Shown here: positions 35,158-43,512 of the stretch, piece by piece | How positions within the stretch are numbered: position 1 is the stretch's first letter | Layout of the letters: each line of letters begins with the position of its first letter | From: Pelagibacterium sp. | GTDB taxonomy: Bacteria > Pseudomonadota > Alphaproteobacteria > Rhizobiales > Devosiaceae | Direction: 5' to 3' | Assembly: GCA_002723255.1 (NCBI GenBank) | Contig: PBNW01000022.1 | Location: forward strand, 1-43,512 | DNA: 43,512 nt | The notes under the pieces: generated by a model | The model's input: the letters and a program-made list of their open reading frames with translations, nothing else | Databases searched by the model: none | What the model was told of the DNA's origin: nothing | Position numbers and translations under genes: made by a program

Positions 35158-35181
35158 TATTTTTCAATACCCGAAAAAATA
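35158..35181. promoter_or_regulatory. Possible XylR operator between xylF and xylR
   Basis: TATTTTTC-AATACCC-GAAAAAATA has inverted TTTTTC/GAAAAA arms around a 7-base spacer. ROK-family operators are often AT-rich palindromes of this kind. It is 90 bases before xylF and 113 bases before xylR. Confidence 0.45.
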
Positions 35182-35294
35182 ATTGGCACGGGCGCATTGC
35201 TGTGTCAACGTCCATTTGTTCGGCGTGGAAAAATGCGTGCAACCTGGCACAGCAGCCCATAGAAGACCCACGGCGGCACGAGTGGGAGGCCCGT

Positions 35295-36533
35295 TTGGCG
35301 CAGGGCGTTGCGGACACGGAAATGATCCGGCGGCAGAACCGGCTCCTGGTGCTGGACGCATTGCGCCGGCACGGTCCGCTCTCGCGTTCGCAGGTGGCCA
35401 CGCTGACCGGACTTTCCAATGCCACCCTGACGGCCATTGCCGCAGATCTTGTCGGCGACGGCATCGTTGCCGAACTTGCCGAGCCGCAGGCCGGCGCAAA
35501 AGCGCGCGGGCGGCCCGCCGTGCAACTTGTACACAACCGAAGCGCCGGCTTCGTTCTGCTCATCGAACTCGACGTCAACCGCTGCCGTATGTCGCTGCTC
35601 GACTATGGCGGCGTGCTCGTCGACAGGGTCGAATCCGGCGTTGGCCCTACCCTCTTTTCCGAGGTCGCACCCGCAGCGTGGTTCATCGAGCGCATCGGCC
35701 ACATGATTGGCCGCAACACAGATATCGGCAACACGCTGCATGGCGTTTCCATCTCGGTGCAGGGAATATTGAACGCCTCGGGCCATGGGCTGACCTGGTC
35801 GCCCATTCCCCATTTGAGCGGCCACGACATCGTGACGGCGATCAACAACCGGCTCGGATTGGCCGCCCACCTGTTCAAGCGCGGCCGGCTGATGGCGGAT
35901 GGCATGCGCTGGCTCGATCCCGATCTCGCAAGGGCCGGCATCGCAACGATCTATCTCGGCTCGACAATCGGCATGGGGCTGACGCTCCCCACCGACGCAA
36001 GTCCCGACGCGGGGCTGGCGACCGAGTTCGGGCACATGATCCATATCCCCGGCGGCGCCTTGTGCCGCTGCGGCGCGCGCGGTTGCGTCGAGGCCTATGC
36101 CGCCGATTACGCCATATTGCGTGCCGCCTATTCGGTGCCCGAGCATGCCACGCCGGCCAGCGCCGTCCCGCCCGCCGATTTCCAGCACATCATGGCGCGA
36201 GCGCGTCAGGGCGATCGGGCCGCCCAACGGGCCTTTTCTGCAGCTGGAGCGGCCATCGGGCACGGCATAAGCCGGCTGATTTCGATCGTCGAGATCGACA
36301 GGCTCATCCTGCTCGGCCCCAACACAGCCGCCCATGACCTGGTCGCAACTGCAATCGCCGAAGGCGCTGCTGCTTCGCTCATGGGCCGGATGCGCGGGTT
36401 GCCGCCGATCCAGCTTGTGCCTGACGCCGGCGAGCCGATTTATCGAGGCCTCATGATGAAGACCTTGACCGAAATCGACAGAACTTTTGCCGACCGCGTA
36501 TCCCTGCCTGCGGCACGCCGTTCCGCGGAATAG
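35295..36533 (+). CDS. xylR: ROK-family transcriptional regulator (XylR-like)
   Basis: A 412-residue regulator. The winged helix (about residues 10-70) includes RRHGPLSRSQVATLTGLSNATLTAIAADL. The ROK sugar-kinase-like domain follows, with the zinc motif CRCGARGCVEAYAA (about residues 257-270) and the preceding EFGHMIHIPGG. The start is TTG at 35295 because GGGAGG lies five bases upstream; the longer frame to 35088 runs through the divergent promoter, which makes it unlikely. It is divergent from xylFHG and presumably controls it in response to xylose or a similar sugar. Confidence 0.88.
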   Translation: MAQGVADTEMIRRQNRLLVLDALRRHGPLSRSQVATLTGLSNATLTAIAADLVGDGIVAELAEPQAGAKARGRPAVQLVHNRSAGFVLLIELDVNRCRMSLLDYGGVLVDRVESGVGPTLFSEVAPAAWFIERIGHMIGRNTDIGNTLHGVSISVQGILNASGHGLTWSPIPHLSGHDIVTAINNRLGLAAHLFKRGRLMADGMRWLDPDLARAGIATIYLGSTIGMGLTLPTDASPDAGLATEFGHMIHIPGGALCRCGARGCVEAYAADYAILRAAYSVPEHATPASAVPPADFQHIMARARQGDRAAQRAFSAAGAAIGHGISRLISIVEIDRLILLGPNTAAHDLVATAIAEGAAASLMGRMRGLPPIQLVPDAGEPIYRGLMMKTLTEIDRTFADRVSLPAARRSAE

Positions 36534-36535
36534 GC

Positions 36536-37642
36536 TCAATCGGTCAGAAACAGGTGCGAATACTGCCGCGGCTGAGACCGCAGATATTGAGGCGGCGCCT
36601 TGACCTGCCCGCCCAGCGCCGCAGCAACGTGCCAAGGCCAACGCGGATCATAGAGTACGGCGCGTGCCACCGCGATCATGTCCGCATCACCAGTCGAAAC
36701 GATGGCCTCGGCCTGCTCGGCCTCGGTAATCAGCCCCACGGCAACCACCGGCATGGAGACGGCCTGTTTGACTTGCCGGGCCAGAGGAACCTGATAGTTC
36801 GGCCCGACGGGAATTTTCTGGGCAGGGCTGGTGCCGCCGCTCGAAACGTGAATTGCAGAACATCCTCTTGCCTCGAGTGCCCTGGCGAATGCCACTGTCT
36901 GTTCGCCATCCCAGCCACCATCGACCCAGTCGGTTCCCGATACACGTACGGTGACCGGCTTTTGGGAAGGGAAGGCCGCCCGAACGGCGTCGAAAATTTC
37001 GAGCGGAAAGCGCATGCGGTTTTCAAGAGACCCGCCATACTCATCATCGCGCCGGTTCGAGATGGGGGACAGAAATTCGTGCAGCAGATAGTCATGCGCA
37101 GCGTGAATCTGAACGGCATCGAGCCCCAACCGGTCTGCCCGCCGTGCCGCCTCGGCGAAACAATCGCGGATACGGGCAAGCCCATCTGCGTCCAGCGCCA
37201 CCGGGTCGTTGTCGCTATCGAGGAAGGCAACCGCGGACGGCGCCTCGGTCTGCCACCCATTCGCGTGATCGGGAGGCAGCTGGGCTCCGCCCTTCCAGGG
37301 CACCTCGCAACTCGCCTTGCGGCCAGCATGGGCCAGTTGGACCGAAATGGGCATATCGGACCATCGGCGAATGCCATCCAGCACACGCTTCATGGCCGCT
37401 TCCGTTGCATCGTTGTAAAGCCCGACATCACCATAGGTGATCCGGCCCTCCGGCTTTACCGCGGTCGCCTCAATGGTCAGAAGCGCCGCGCCAGACAGTG
37501 CCAGGTGCCCGAGATGGATCAGGTGCCAGTCGTTCATTTCCCCGTCCTGTGCCGAATACTGGCACATCGGGGCAATCACGATCCGGTTGGCCAGAGTGGT
37601 GTCTCCGATCCTGATCGGCTCGAACAGTTTTGGCTGTGCCAT
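36536..37642 (-). CDS. NADH:flavin oxidoreductase, old yellow enzyme family (YqjM-like)
   Basis: A 368-residue FMN-binding TIM barrel. APMCQYSAQDGEMNDWH carries the cysteine (C27) that tunes the flavin in YqjM/XenA-type enzymes. QLAHAGRKAS and IHAAHDYLLHEFLSPISNRR contain the substrate-binding histidines and tyrosine. Such ene-reductases reduce activated double bonds in enones or nitro compounds with NADPH. It converges on xylR with a two-base gap. Confidence 0.93.
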   Translation of the reverse strand: MAQPKLFEPIRIGDTTLANRIVIAPMCQYSAQDGEMNDWHLIHLGHLALSGAALLTIEATAVKPEGRITYGDVGLYNDATEAAMKRVLDGIRRWSDMPISVQLAHAGRKASCEVPWKGGAQLPPDHANGWQTEAPSAVAFLDSDNDPVALDADGLARIRDCFAEAARRADRLGLDAVQIHAAHDYLLHEFLSPISNRRDDEYGGSLENRMRFPLEIFDAVRAAFPSQKPVTVRVSGTDWVDGGWDGEQTVAFARALEARGCSAIHVSSGGTSPAQKIPVGPNYQVPLARQVKQAVSMPVVAVGLITEAEQAEAIVSTGDADMIAVARAVLYDPRWPWHVAAALGGQVKAPPQYLRSQPRQYSHLFLTD

Positions 37643-37776
37643 GGTCAGTTGCGTCCTTGTTATGGTGGAATGATAATGGGTAGCGCCGGGGGCGAGGATA
37701 AGGCAACAAATCTCCTAACCACACAGCGCCATGATCCTTGCATCGGAGCGGGACTGGTGCTAGCAACCGCTCCGTT

Positions 37777-37852
37777 GCCGGTATAGCTCAGTTGGTAGAG
37801 CATCTGATTTGTAATCAGAGGGTCGCGGGTTCAAGTCCTGCTGCCGGCACCA
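37777..37852 (+). tRNA. tRNA-Thr (TGT)
   Basis: A plus-strand tRNA with acceptor GCCGGTA/TGCCGGC (one G-T-type pair), D-arm AGCTCAGTTGGTAGAGC, anticodon TGT in TTTGTAA, T-loop GGTTCAAGTCC and encoded CCA; 76 bases. Confidence 0.97.
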
Positions 37853-37924
37853 GTGATCCCCACCGATTTCCCTATTGCATCGAATGAGCTAGACTCGCTG
37901 CCAACAGGCGGAGGCTCGATCATC

Positions 37925-38521
37925 ATGACCATCTCGATGGACGCTGCGGCAGAACTTTATCGTCAGGCGATGCGGGAGGGGGTTCGGCGGTTTTCGCTGC
38001 TCTATCTTGCGCAAGCGGGGCTGCTGGTGCTCGCCGGCCTGCTCTCGATCATTTCCCCAATATTTTCGGCACAAGCCGTTATCGGGGCCATCGGATGGCT
38101 ACTGGTTGCCAGCGGAGTTCTCCAGGGCATCGGGCTGATTCCGGCCCGACATACGCCCTATGTCTGGTTGCAACTGATTTCGGCGGTGCTGGCGCTGTTG
38201 ATCGGGTTTCTCATCCTGCGCAATCCCGGGCAATCAATTTTGGCTTTCGGGCTCTTGCTTGTGGTTTTCTTCATGATCGAAGGGCTCTCCAAAGTTGTCT
38301 GGGCGCTGACCATCCGGCCAATTGTCGGCTGGCTCTGGGTCTTGCTCAGTGGGGTGCTCGGGGTGGTCCTTTCGATCATTCTCATCATCAACCTCGAAAC
38401 CACCGCTCCCTGGCTGATCGCCATATTCGTAGGCCTGCAATTGATCGCGATCGGGGCGGCCATCGGCTATCTCGCCTGGTCGATCCGGCAGGTCACCGAA
38501 CAGTCCAAACCGATTGGCTGA
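37925..38521 (+). CDS. HdeD/DUF308 family membrane protein
   Basis: A 198-residue protein with six hydrophobic helices between residues about 25 and 188, in the pattern of HdeD-like DUF308 proteins. LVLAGLLSIISPIFSAQAVIGAIGWLLVASG is the family's first helix pair. Family members are linked to acid and other envelope stresses in enterobacteria; the role here is unknown. The ATG at 37925 has GGAGG ten bases upstream. It follows tRNA-Thr by 72 bases. Confidence 0.82.
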   Translation: MTISMDAAAELYRQAMREGVRRFSLLYLAQAGLLVLAGLLSIISPIFSAQAVIGAIGWLLVASGVLQGIGLIPARHTPYVWLQLISAVLALLIGFLILRNPGQSILAFGLLLVVFFMIEGLSKVVWALTIRPIVGWLWVLLSGVLGVVLSIILIINLETTAPWLIAIFVGLQLIAIGAAIGYLAWSIRQVTEQSKPIG

Positions 38522-38581
38522 CCTGGCAAGCCGTGGTAAGGCCTTGGCCAGCTTGGCAAATGCGGTTCTGCGGAGGATACC

Positions 38582-39358
38582 TTGGCGCTCTATACTGATG
38601 GCAAGGTTGCCTTTGTCTCCTCTGACACGCCCGAAGCCAATGCGGCCCGGGAGGCGCTGATATCACATCACGGCGATGCGGGGATCGAGAACGCCTCGAT
38701 CGTCGTTGCGCTGGGCGGTGACGGGCTGATGCTCGAAACGCTGCATCGGGTCATGGACCGGAACGTGCCGGTCTACGGCATGAATTTCGGGACCATCGGT
38801 TTCCTGATGAACGACTACAACGCCGACGCCCTGGACGTTCGGCTGCGGGCTGCCCTTCCGACCCGCATTCATCCGCTGGCGATGCGGGTGACCGATTCCG
38901 ATGGCAAGGTATCCGAAGCGCTCGCGCTCAACGAAGTCTCGCTCTATCGCTCGTCCTATCAGGCAGCCAAGATCAAGATCGCGATCGACGGAGAAACGCG
39001 CCTCGAGGAATTGATCTGCGACGGCATCATCGTGGCGACCCCGGCCGGGTCGACCGCCTACAACCTGTCGGCCCACGGTCCCATCCTGCCGATCACCGCG
39101 CCGCTTCTGGCCCTGACGCCGATCTCGCCATTTCGCCCGCGGCGCTGGCGTGGGGCGATCCTGTCGAACCGGGCCAATATTACCTTTACGACCCAGGAAA
39201 ACGGCAAGCGGCCCGTCAGTGCGGTTGCAGACAACGTGCAGTTCGACAATGTCGTGGAAGTGCAGGTCCATGAAAGCCGCCGCCATTCGGCAACGCTTCT
39301 GTTCGACCCCGGTCACAGCCTCGACGAGCGGGTGCTGATCGAGCAGTTTCGCTACTGA
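38582..39358 (+). CDS. nadK: NAD kinase
   Basis: A 258-residue NAD kinase. The GGDG motif is in [14 protein letters not shown] (about residues 42-55), the second NE/D motif in [11 protein letters not shown], and the [18 protein letters not shown] segment (about 152-169) is highly typical. It makes NADP from NAD and ATP. The start is TTG with a near-perfect GGAGG five bases upstream. The length agrees with alphaproteobacterial relatives. Confidence 0.95.
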   Translation: MALYTDGKVAFVSSDTPEANAAREALISHHGDAGIENASIVVALGGDGLMLETLHRVMDRNVPVYGMNFGTIGFLMNDYNADALDVRLRAALPTRIHPLAMRVTDSDGKVSEALALNEVSLYRSSYQAAKIKIAIDGETRLEELICDGIIVATPAGSTAYNLSAHGPILPITAPLLALTPISPFRPRRWRGAILSNRANITFTTQENGKRPVSAVADNVQFDNVVEVQVHESRRHSATLLFDPGHSLDERVLIEQFRY

Positions 39359-39365
39359 CCCGAAA

Positions 39366-40568
39366 TCAGGCCGCCGGAAGCGCCAGACGCTGCTGGCGCA
39401 GATCGGGCACCATGATCTCATCGGGCGATTCGGCGGCAAAGGCAGGCATCACGCCGCGCGCCGCGCTGCGGGCCAGCGCGATATTCTGCTCGTTGAGATA
39501 GGCAAACGATTCTTCGAGCGCAGCGGGAAGCACCCCGTCGTGCTCGACAATCAACTCCTCGATCAGGAGCGAAACGACGCAGTGGCGCGCCGCCACATCA
39601 TCGGCCAGATCGGCCTGCCGTGCATGACCGACCAGGCGCGCGAGCAAGTTGCGCACCGCAGGGGTAAACCCGCAGCGGCTGAATACGGCATGCAGCGCCG
39701 CGCGGCTGCCGCTGTCGAGAATGGTGAAAATCTTGGCCCGCGGTGTGCCCGAGAGATGGGAAAGCGCGTCGGCAAAAAACAGCACGTGCCCGTGCACCAT
39801 GGCATGCAGCATCAGCCGGGCGTTGATCTTTTCACCCTCCGACATCGCCGCGACATAGCCCCGCGCGCCCCTGCCCGCTTCGCGCTCACCGATGGCCGTG
39901 GTTGCGTTGTCGCAGGCATCGCGCATCAGGCGCTCGAGGCGACGCGGCTGGATTGCGCCCTTGACGACCCGCAATCCCAAAAGCGCCTGCCGGACACATT
40001 CGACCAGATGCAATCGGGCAATACCGGGCAGATCGCGGCGCTTGAGCAGCGCGCCACGCACCTTTGCGTCCTCGCCCCATTTTTCCGACAGCAGGGTAAG
40101 ATCGTCTTCCGGCAAGGCGATGTCGGAGCGGCCCAGAACCCGAAGGCACAGATCGGGATCGCCCAGACGGGTGAGCGCCAGCGCCACACGCTGGCTCAGT
40201 GTCGGACGGGCGGTCATTACCGCCAGCATGTCCGGATCGCCCGAGCGGATAATGCCCATCAGATCGGCATCGAGCAGGACCGGGGAAAACTGGACCACGG
40301 CACGGGAAATGACCGGCGCGTCCTGGGCCAGAGAGAGCATGATCGGGCGCGGCGCGTTCTCGGAATGCAGCAACCCATAGGCCAGCGCGGCGCGGACCTT
40401 GACCGACGGATCGTCGAGAAAATTCATCAGCGCCGCATAAAGCGCTGCCTGCTCGTCCGCCGGCCCGCGATGGGCAAGATAGGCCATGGCAGCCAGATGA
40501 GCTGCCTGCCCCCGCTCCTCGCTGTCCCGCGATTGGCAAAGTTGCACGTAACGCTGATAGGCGACCAT
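39366..40568 (-). CDS. DUF2336 domain protein
   Basis: A 400-residue soluble, mainly helical protein with HEAT-like repeats in the first half (DPSVKVRAALAYGLLH, QDAPVISRAVVQF) and the DUF2336 pattern in the rest. DUF2336 proteins are almost limited to alphaproteobacteria; their function is unknown, with some reported links to cell cycle or motility genes. ATG at 40568 has GGGG six bases upstream. A TTAA-N7-TTCA sequence, close to a CtrA box, lies 45 bases before the start, and the transglycosylase-like gene upstream has a full CtrA-like box. Confidence 0.83.
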   Translation of the reverse strand: MVAYQRYVQLCQSRDSEERGQAAHLAAMAYLAHRGPADEQAALYAALMNFLDDPSVKVRAALAYGLLHSENAPRPIMLSLAQDAPVISRAVVQFSPVLLDADLMGIIRSGDPDMLAVMTARPTLSQRVALALTRLGDPDLCLRVLGRSDIALPEDDLTLLSEKWGEDAKVRGALLKRRDLPGIARLHLVECVRQALLGLRVVKGAIQPRRLERLMRDACDNATTAIGEREAGRGARGYVAAMSEGEKINARLMLHAMVHGHVLFFADALSHLSGTPRAKIFTILDSGSRAALHAVFSRCGFTPAVRNLLARLVGHARQADLADDVAARHCVVSLLIEELIVEHDGVLPAALEESFAYLNEQNIALARSAARGVMPAFAAESPDEIMVPDLRQQRLALPAA

Positions 40569-40612
40569 ACGCATCCCCAAAACACTCTTGGGGACAAACT
40601 AGCCCGCAAGGT

Positions 40613-40627
40613 TTAAGTTTTGGTTCA
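40613..40627. promoter_or_regulatory. CtrA-like box, one mismatch
   Basis: TTAA-GTTTTGG-TTCA differs by one base from the CtrA consensus TTAA-N7-TTAA. It lies 45 bases before the DUF2336 start. Confidence 0.35.
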
Positions 40628-40654
40628 CCATAACCGGCCAATTGGCCCCGAGGA

Positions 40655-41473
40655 CTATTCGCCCGAATAGAACCCGCTGAACAGCGCGCGGCCCGGCACG
40701 ACGTTTGGCGTCTGAACGGGAGCCGGTACCGACGATTGCGCTTCGGTGGCAAACAGCGAGGTAAAGGAGACGCCGGGCGGGATCAACGGCGCCGAATCGA
40801 TTTCCACCCGCGAGGGCAAGGGCTGCTGGCTCGCCAGCTGCTGGGCGGCAAAGGCCGCGTTGTCCGTCGTACCCGAATGGCGGGCCACCAGCGCTTCATA
40901 GACCTCCCGCACGCTGCGCGGGCGTCCATTTTCGTAAAAGATCGATGGATTGGCGGCGGCGGGACGCGGAAAGGCCGCTGCCGCATCGGCGTTCGGGTTC
41001 TGCAATCCGAGCTCGAAAAACCTCTCGGCCCCGCTCGGCCCGAGAAAATGGGCAATGTAGAGCTCGCCAGGGCTGGGCATGCGTCCGAACTTGCCCATCA
41101 GATAATCGCCATTGCGGCGGGTGAAGGCCGCTGCCATGTCGGACGCCACCTGCGGATCGTTGCGCAATTCGAGAATCTGCTGGCGCACCGCCGGATCCGA
41201 GACGAAGAATTCGCCCTCATGTTCCTGAATGTGATCGGCAAAATCCTGGTAGCCCAGCCTTGGCCCCTCATCCTTCATCACTTCGAGCCATGTGCTCTCG
41301 ATGAACTGGAACAGCCCCGTCGCCGACGATGTCTGGGCCTTGGCGCTGGGGTTCAGGCTGCTTTCCCGCATTGCCGTCTGCAGAAGATAATCGAAATCCA
41401 CACCATTGCGCGCCCCTGCCCTGTCGAGGGCATAGGCGATGGGCTGCGGCACGTTGGAAATCGGGGAGGCCAT
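40655..41473 (-). CDS. Lytic transglycosylase-like (SLT/lysozyme fold) protein
   Basis: A 272-residue protein with an SLT-type domain at about residues 10-155. The likely catalytic glutamate is E37 in TAMRESSLNPSAKAQ, followed by SSATGLFQFIESTW, the core GLMQ-like motif. There is no signal peptide, so it is either exported by another path, such as with the flagellar or another secretion apparatus, or acts elsewhere. The C-terminal 100 residues are rich in Pro, Ala and Ser. A strong CtrA-like dyad lies 48 bases before the ATG. Confidence 0.86.
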   Translation of the reverse strand: MASPISNVPQPIAYALDRAGARNGVDFDYLLQTAMRESSLNPSAKAQTSSATGLFQFIESTWLEVMKDEGPRLGYQDFADHIQEHEGEFFVSDPAVRQQILELRNDPQVASDMAAAFTRRNGDYLMGKFGRMPSPGELYIAHFLGPSGAERFFELGLQNPNADAAAAFPRPAAANPSIFYENGRPRSVREVYEALVARHSGTTDNAAFAAQQLASQQPLPSRVEIDSAPLIPPGVSFTSLFATEAQSSVPAPVQTPNVVPGRALFSGFYSGE

Positions 41474-41518
41474 GAAATCCGACTCAAGTATGCTTGGACG
41501 TTAAGGAAACCCTACCGT

Positions 41519-41537
41519 GGTTAACTCCCGGTTAACC
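41519..41537. promoter_or_regulatory. CtrA-like box (TTAA-N7-TTAA)
   Basis: TTAA (41521-41524), seven bases, TTAA (41532-41535): an exact match to the CtrA consensus, embedded in a perfect 7-bp dyad GGTTAAC-TCCCG-GTTAACC. It is placed before the transglycosylase-like gene. Confidence 0.5.
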
Positions 41538-42110
41538 ATGCCAATAGGTGGTCAGCGCCGCAGGATCGGGTCGGTCCCGTTCCTCGAGCCGGGTCTGCGG
41601 CGTGCCGATGTGAACGAAGGCGACGAAACGCTCCCCTTCCGCCGCCCCCAGCATTGCAGCGGCCTGCGGGTCATAGGCAAACCAGCGGGTGACCCAATGG
41701 GCACCAAAACCAAGGGCGTTGGCCGCATGGCAAAGATTGAAAGCGACATTTCCGGCGGCCAGCAATTGCTCAAATTCAGGGATCTTGAAATGAGGAGCGG
41801 CCGTCGAGATCACACCGACGGTCAGAGGTGCGGGAAGGAACTGCTTGCGCTCGATTTCAAGCTGCTCGTCGTCGCGCTCGGGCCATTTTGTCTTGGCGAT
41901 CTCCAGGAGCCGGTCGCCGACCTGCTGGCGCGCCTCGCCGTCATAAACCACGAAGCGCCACGGGGCGAGCTTGCCGTGATCGGGAACCCGGCAGGCGATG
42001 GTCAGCATCTCCGTCAACTGCTCGGGCGATGGCCCCGGCTCGGCCAGAAACGGCGCGGTGACGGTGCGGCGGGACAACAGATAGTCGCGCAGCGTGGTAT
42101 TCACAGTCAT
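41532..42110 (-). CDS. Nitroreductase family protein (YdjA-like)
   Basis: A 192-residue FMN-dependent nitroreductase of the short YdjA type. LLSRRTVTAPFLAEPG is the family opening, then ACRVPDHGKLAPWRFVVYDG and ANALGFGAHWVTRW, which contact FMN. Two starts are possible, each with its own GGGAG: ATG 42110 (five-base spacing, chosen because it matches the family start) and ATG 42131 (four-base spacing). The natural substrate is unknown. Confidence 0.88.
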   Translation of the reverse strand: MTVNTTLRDYLLSRRTVTAPFLAEPGPSPEQLTEMLTIACRVPDHGKLAPWRFVVYDGEARQQVGDRLLEIAKTKWPERDDEQLEIERKQFLPAPLTVGVISTAAPHFKIPEFEQLLAAGNVAFNLCHAANALGFGAHWVTRWFAYDPQAAAMLGAAEGERFVAFVHIGTPQTRLEERDRPDPAALTTYWHG

Positions 42111-42216
42111 GACAGCTCCCAACTTGCTCATCGGGCTCCCTTATGACACAGCTTTTCCCCAATCCAAGCCTATCAGAGTGTTCGCTGGCGAGGAGTATTC
42201 GGTAAAGAGTGGTTTG

Positions 42217-43200
42217 ATGCGCCTTCGGTCCCTGCTTTTGCTTTTTGTTCTGGCGTTCGGCGCCTTACCGGCCTTCGGCCAGGAAATCGATGAAACGCTC
42301 GTCGCCCCGGTTCCCCCGCCACGGCCGACCGAATTCGGCGGCACGGATCAGCCCGCCGATTCGGGCAATGGTGCCGGTCCCGACACGGTAATCGATGGAC
42401 CCGACACGGGGCCGGACCGGCCCGATTTTTCCGGCATTACCGACCCGCAGCCCGTGACGCTTTCGGCCCGGTTGACCGATGATGGCCCCTTCATTCCCGA
42501 AGGGCTGGTGTGGCGCGTTTTCGACACGCGAACCGATGAGACAGGCGAATTGGCGCTGGTCGCGAAATCCGAAGACGCCACGGCAACGCTGAGTCTTCCG
42601 CCGGGCGAGTACATCATGCATGTGGCGTACGGGCGGGCCCAGGCCAGCGATACGCTGTTTGTCGAACCCGGCCCCAACACCCATACCATCGTTTTCGAGG
42701 TGGGAGGATTGCGGCTCTCGGCGATGATCTCGGGGGACGTGCCGATCCCCAGCGACCTGCTCCGTTTCGATATCTACTCCAACGGCCCCAATGGCCGAGT
42801 CACGGTGGCCGAAAACGTGGCGCCCGACGAACTCATCCACCTCAACGCCGGCATCTATGCGATCACTTCGCGCTTTGGTTCGGTCAATGCCGTGGTGCGC
42901 ACCGAGTTGCGGGTAGAGCCGGGGCAGATCACCGAGGCGACACTGTACCAGAAGGCCGCCCAGGTCGCGCTGAGGCTGGTGTCCGAAGACGGCGGTGAGG
43001 CGATTGCCGACGTCGAATGGACGATCAAGACGCCGGAGGGGGAGACCATCTTTGCCGACATCGGCGCATTCCCGACCACCGTGCTGGCCGAGGGCGACTA
43101 CCTGGCTTTGGCCAAGCTGGGCGAGAATGTCTATAACCGCGAATTCGAGGTGACAGCCGGAAGCCCGCGCGAGGTCGAGATTCTGACGACGGTGTATTGA
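42217..43200 (+). CDS. Exported protein of unknown function with beta-sandwich-like repeats
   Basis: A 327-residue protein with a signal peptide (residues 1-21, cleavage after PAFGQ), a Pro/Asp/Gly-rich linker (about 25-72) and then three segments that look like consecutive beta-sandwich domains. Phrases such as LPPGEYIMHVAYGRAQ and VLAEGDYLALAKLGENVYN recur in similar form, which suggests internal repeats of a carboxypeptidase-regulatory-like or Ig-like fold. It is likely periplasmic or surface-attached. I do not recognise a named family. The ATG at 42217 has a weak AAAGAG ribosome site. Confidence 0.82.
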   Translation: MRLRSLLLLFVLAFGALPAFGQEIDETLVAPVPPPRPTEFGGTDQPADSGNGAGPDTVIDGPDTGPDRPDFSGITDPQPVTLSARLTDDGPFIPEGLVWRVFDTRTDETGELALVAKSEDATATLSLPPGEYIMHVAYGRAQASDTLFVEPGPNTHTIVFEVGGLRLSAMISGDVPIPSDLLRFDIYSNGPNGRVTVAENVAPDELIHLNAGIYAITSRFGSVNAVVRTELRVEPGQITEATLYQKAAQVALRLVSEDGGEAIADVEWTIKTPEGETIFADIGAFPTTVLAEGDYLALAKLGENVYNREFEVTAGSPREVEILTTVY

Positions 43201-43512
43201 ACGCGCATGCGAAAACCTCCGACGGCGAGATCGCCTCGGTGAATGGTTAGACGGCATGGGGCGATGAACGCTCCGCATTGAAATTTGTATATATGAAGCG
43301 ATCATCGCCCCATGCATCCGGGGTTTTTGGCTTATGGCGGCGTCTCGGGCTGGGGTTTGTCGGGATGACACCATCGCCGGTGCCTTCCGCGGTGCCCCTC
43401 CGGGTTTCCCCGGTACGACGTGGATCCCACTCCTCGTCCGGCCATCCGTCCGCTTTGGACCTTCCCTGCGGCGACCCGCATGGAACCCGAACCGATCCCG
43501 CCCAAACGTTCG
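43201..43512. other. Non-coding right end
   Basis: I see no credible gene. Two reading frames on the plus strand and two on the minus strand stay open to the edge but have no ribosome site or family motif. The stretch contains the inverted repeat at 43254-43315. Confidence 0.5.
43254..43315. repeat. Long perfect inverted repeat
   Basis: GCATGGGGCGATGA (43254-43267) pairs with TCATCGCCCCATGC (43302-43315) over 14 bases without mismatch. After one mismatch the stem goes on with CGCT/AGCG, leaving an AT-rich loop of about 24 bases. A T5 run occurs about nine bases further on in the plus direction. Confidence 0.7.

Noticed and set aside
43366..43512. Partial open frames at the right edge as a truncated gene
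   Set aside because: Several frames are open together, none with a ribosome site or family motif; this is probably just high GC content.
43321..43512. RNase P RNA or another structured RNA on the minus strand
   Set aside because: Some GGAAAC and GGGGCAC pieces looked suggestive, but the conserved P-RNA core could not be found.

Overview
This window looks like a high-GC chromosome segment from an alphaproteobacterium of the Hyphomicrobiales, probably a Devosia- or Pelagibacterium-like genus. The grounds are an HWE-type histidine kinase with FAT-GUY-type single-domain response regulators, an EcfG-like promoter, a RIME-like palindromic repeat, a Ku/LigD pair, a DUF2336 protein with CtrA-like boxes, and a xylose ABC/ROK locus. 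The genus is an inference; no rRNA is present. Two regions stand out: a catabolic island at about 16.8-27.8 kb and a caa3-type oxidase operon at about 8.6-15.2 kb.

Layout. 1-2078 (-): an operon of two response regulators and a double-PAS HWE kinase that runs off the left edge. 2180-3684 (+): a divergent FMN reductase and Crp/Fnr regulator behind a GGAAC-N17-CGTT promoter. 3686-7008 (-): ligD and ku, for double-strand break repair. 7500-8345 (-): a stress-type short-chain dehydrogenase. 8617-15240 (+): a tightly overlapping oxidase operon containing a CtaG-like protein, a cytochrome c with one damaged haem site, CoxB with a cytochrome c tail, a calcium/cation exchanger, a CoxA-CoxC fusion and a small membrane protein. 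15287-16258 (-): a small hydrophilic protein and an exported PRC-barrel protein, followed by a 600-base non-coding stretch with palindromic repeats.

16784-27832: three transcription units that appear to form one pathway. They are tctC-prpD-maoC (+), tctB-tctA-maoC-AMP ligase (-), and metallohydrolase-FAH-quinone oxidoreductase-iclR (-). A 17-bp palindrome of the form GTTTCG-N5-CGAAAC lies in front of all three. I infer that the IclR regulator encoded in the third unit binds it. The likely sequence of events is uptake of an organic acid by the tripartite transporter, CoA activation, hydration or isomerisation, and hydrolytic cleavage. The substrate cannot be read from the sequence.

28000-43512: tRNA-Gly and tRNA-Tyr, rlmB, a polysaccharide deacetylase lipoprotein, a UPF0178 protein, glutathione-dependent formaldehyde dehydrogenase, xylFHG with the divergent ROK regulator xylR, an old-yellow-enzyme family reductase, tRNA-Thr, an HdeD-like membrane protein, nadK, a DUF2336 protein and a lytic transglycosylase-like protein (both with CtrA-like sites upstream), a nitroreductase, and an exported protein of unknown function. 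The window ends in non-coding DNA with a long perfect inverted repeat.
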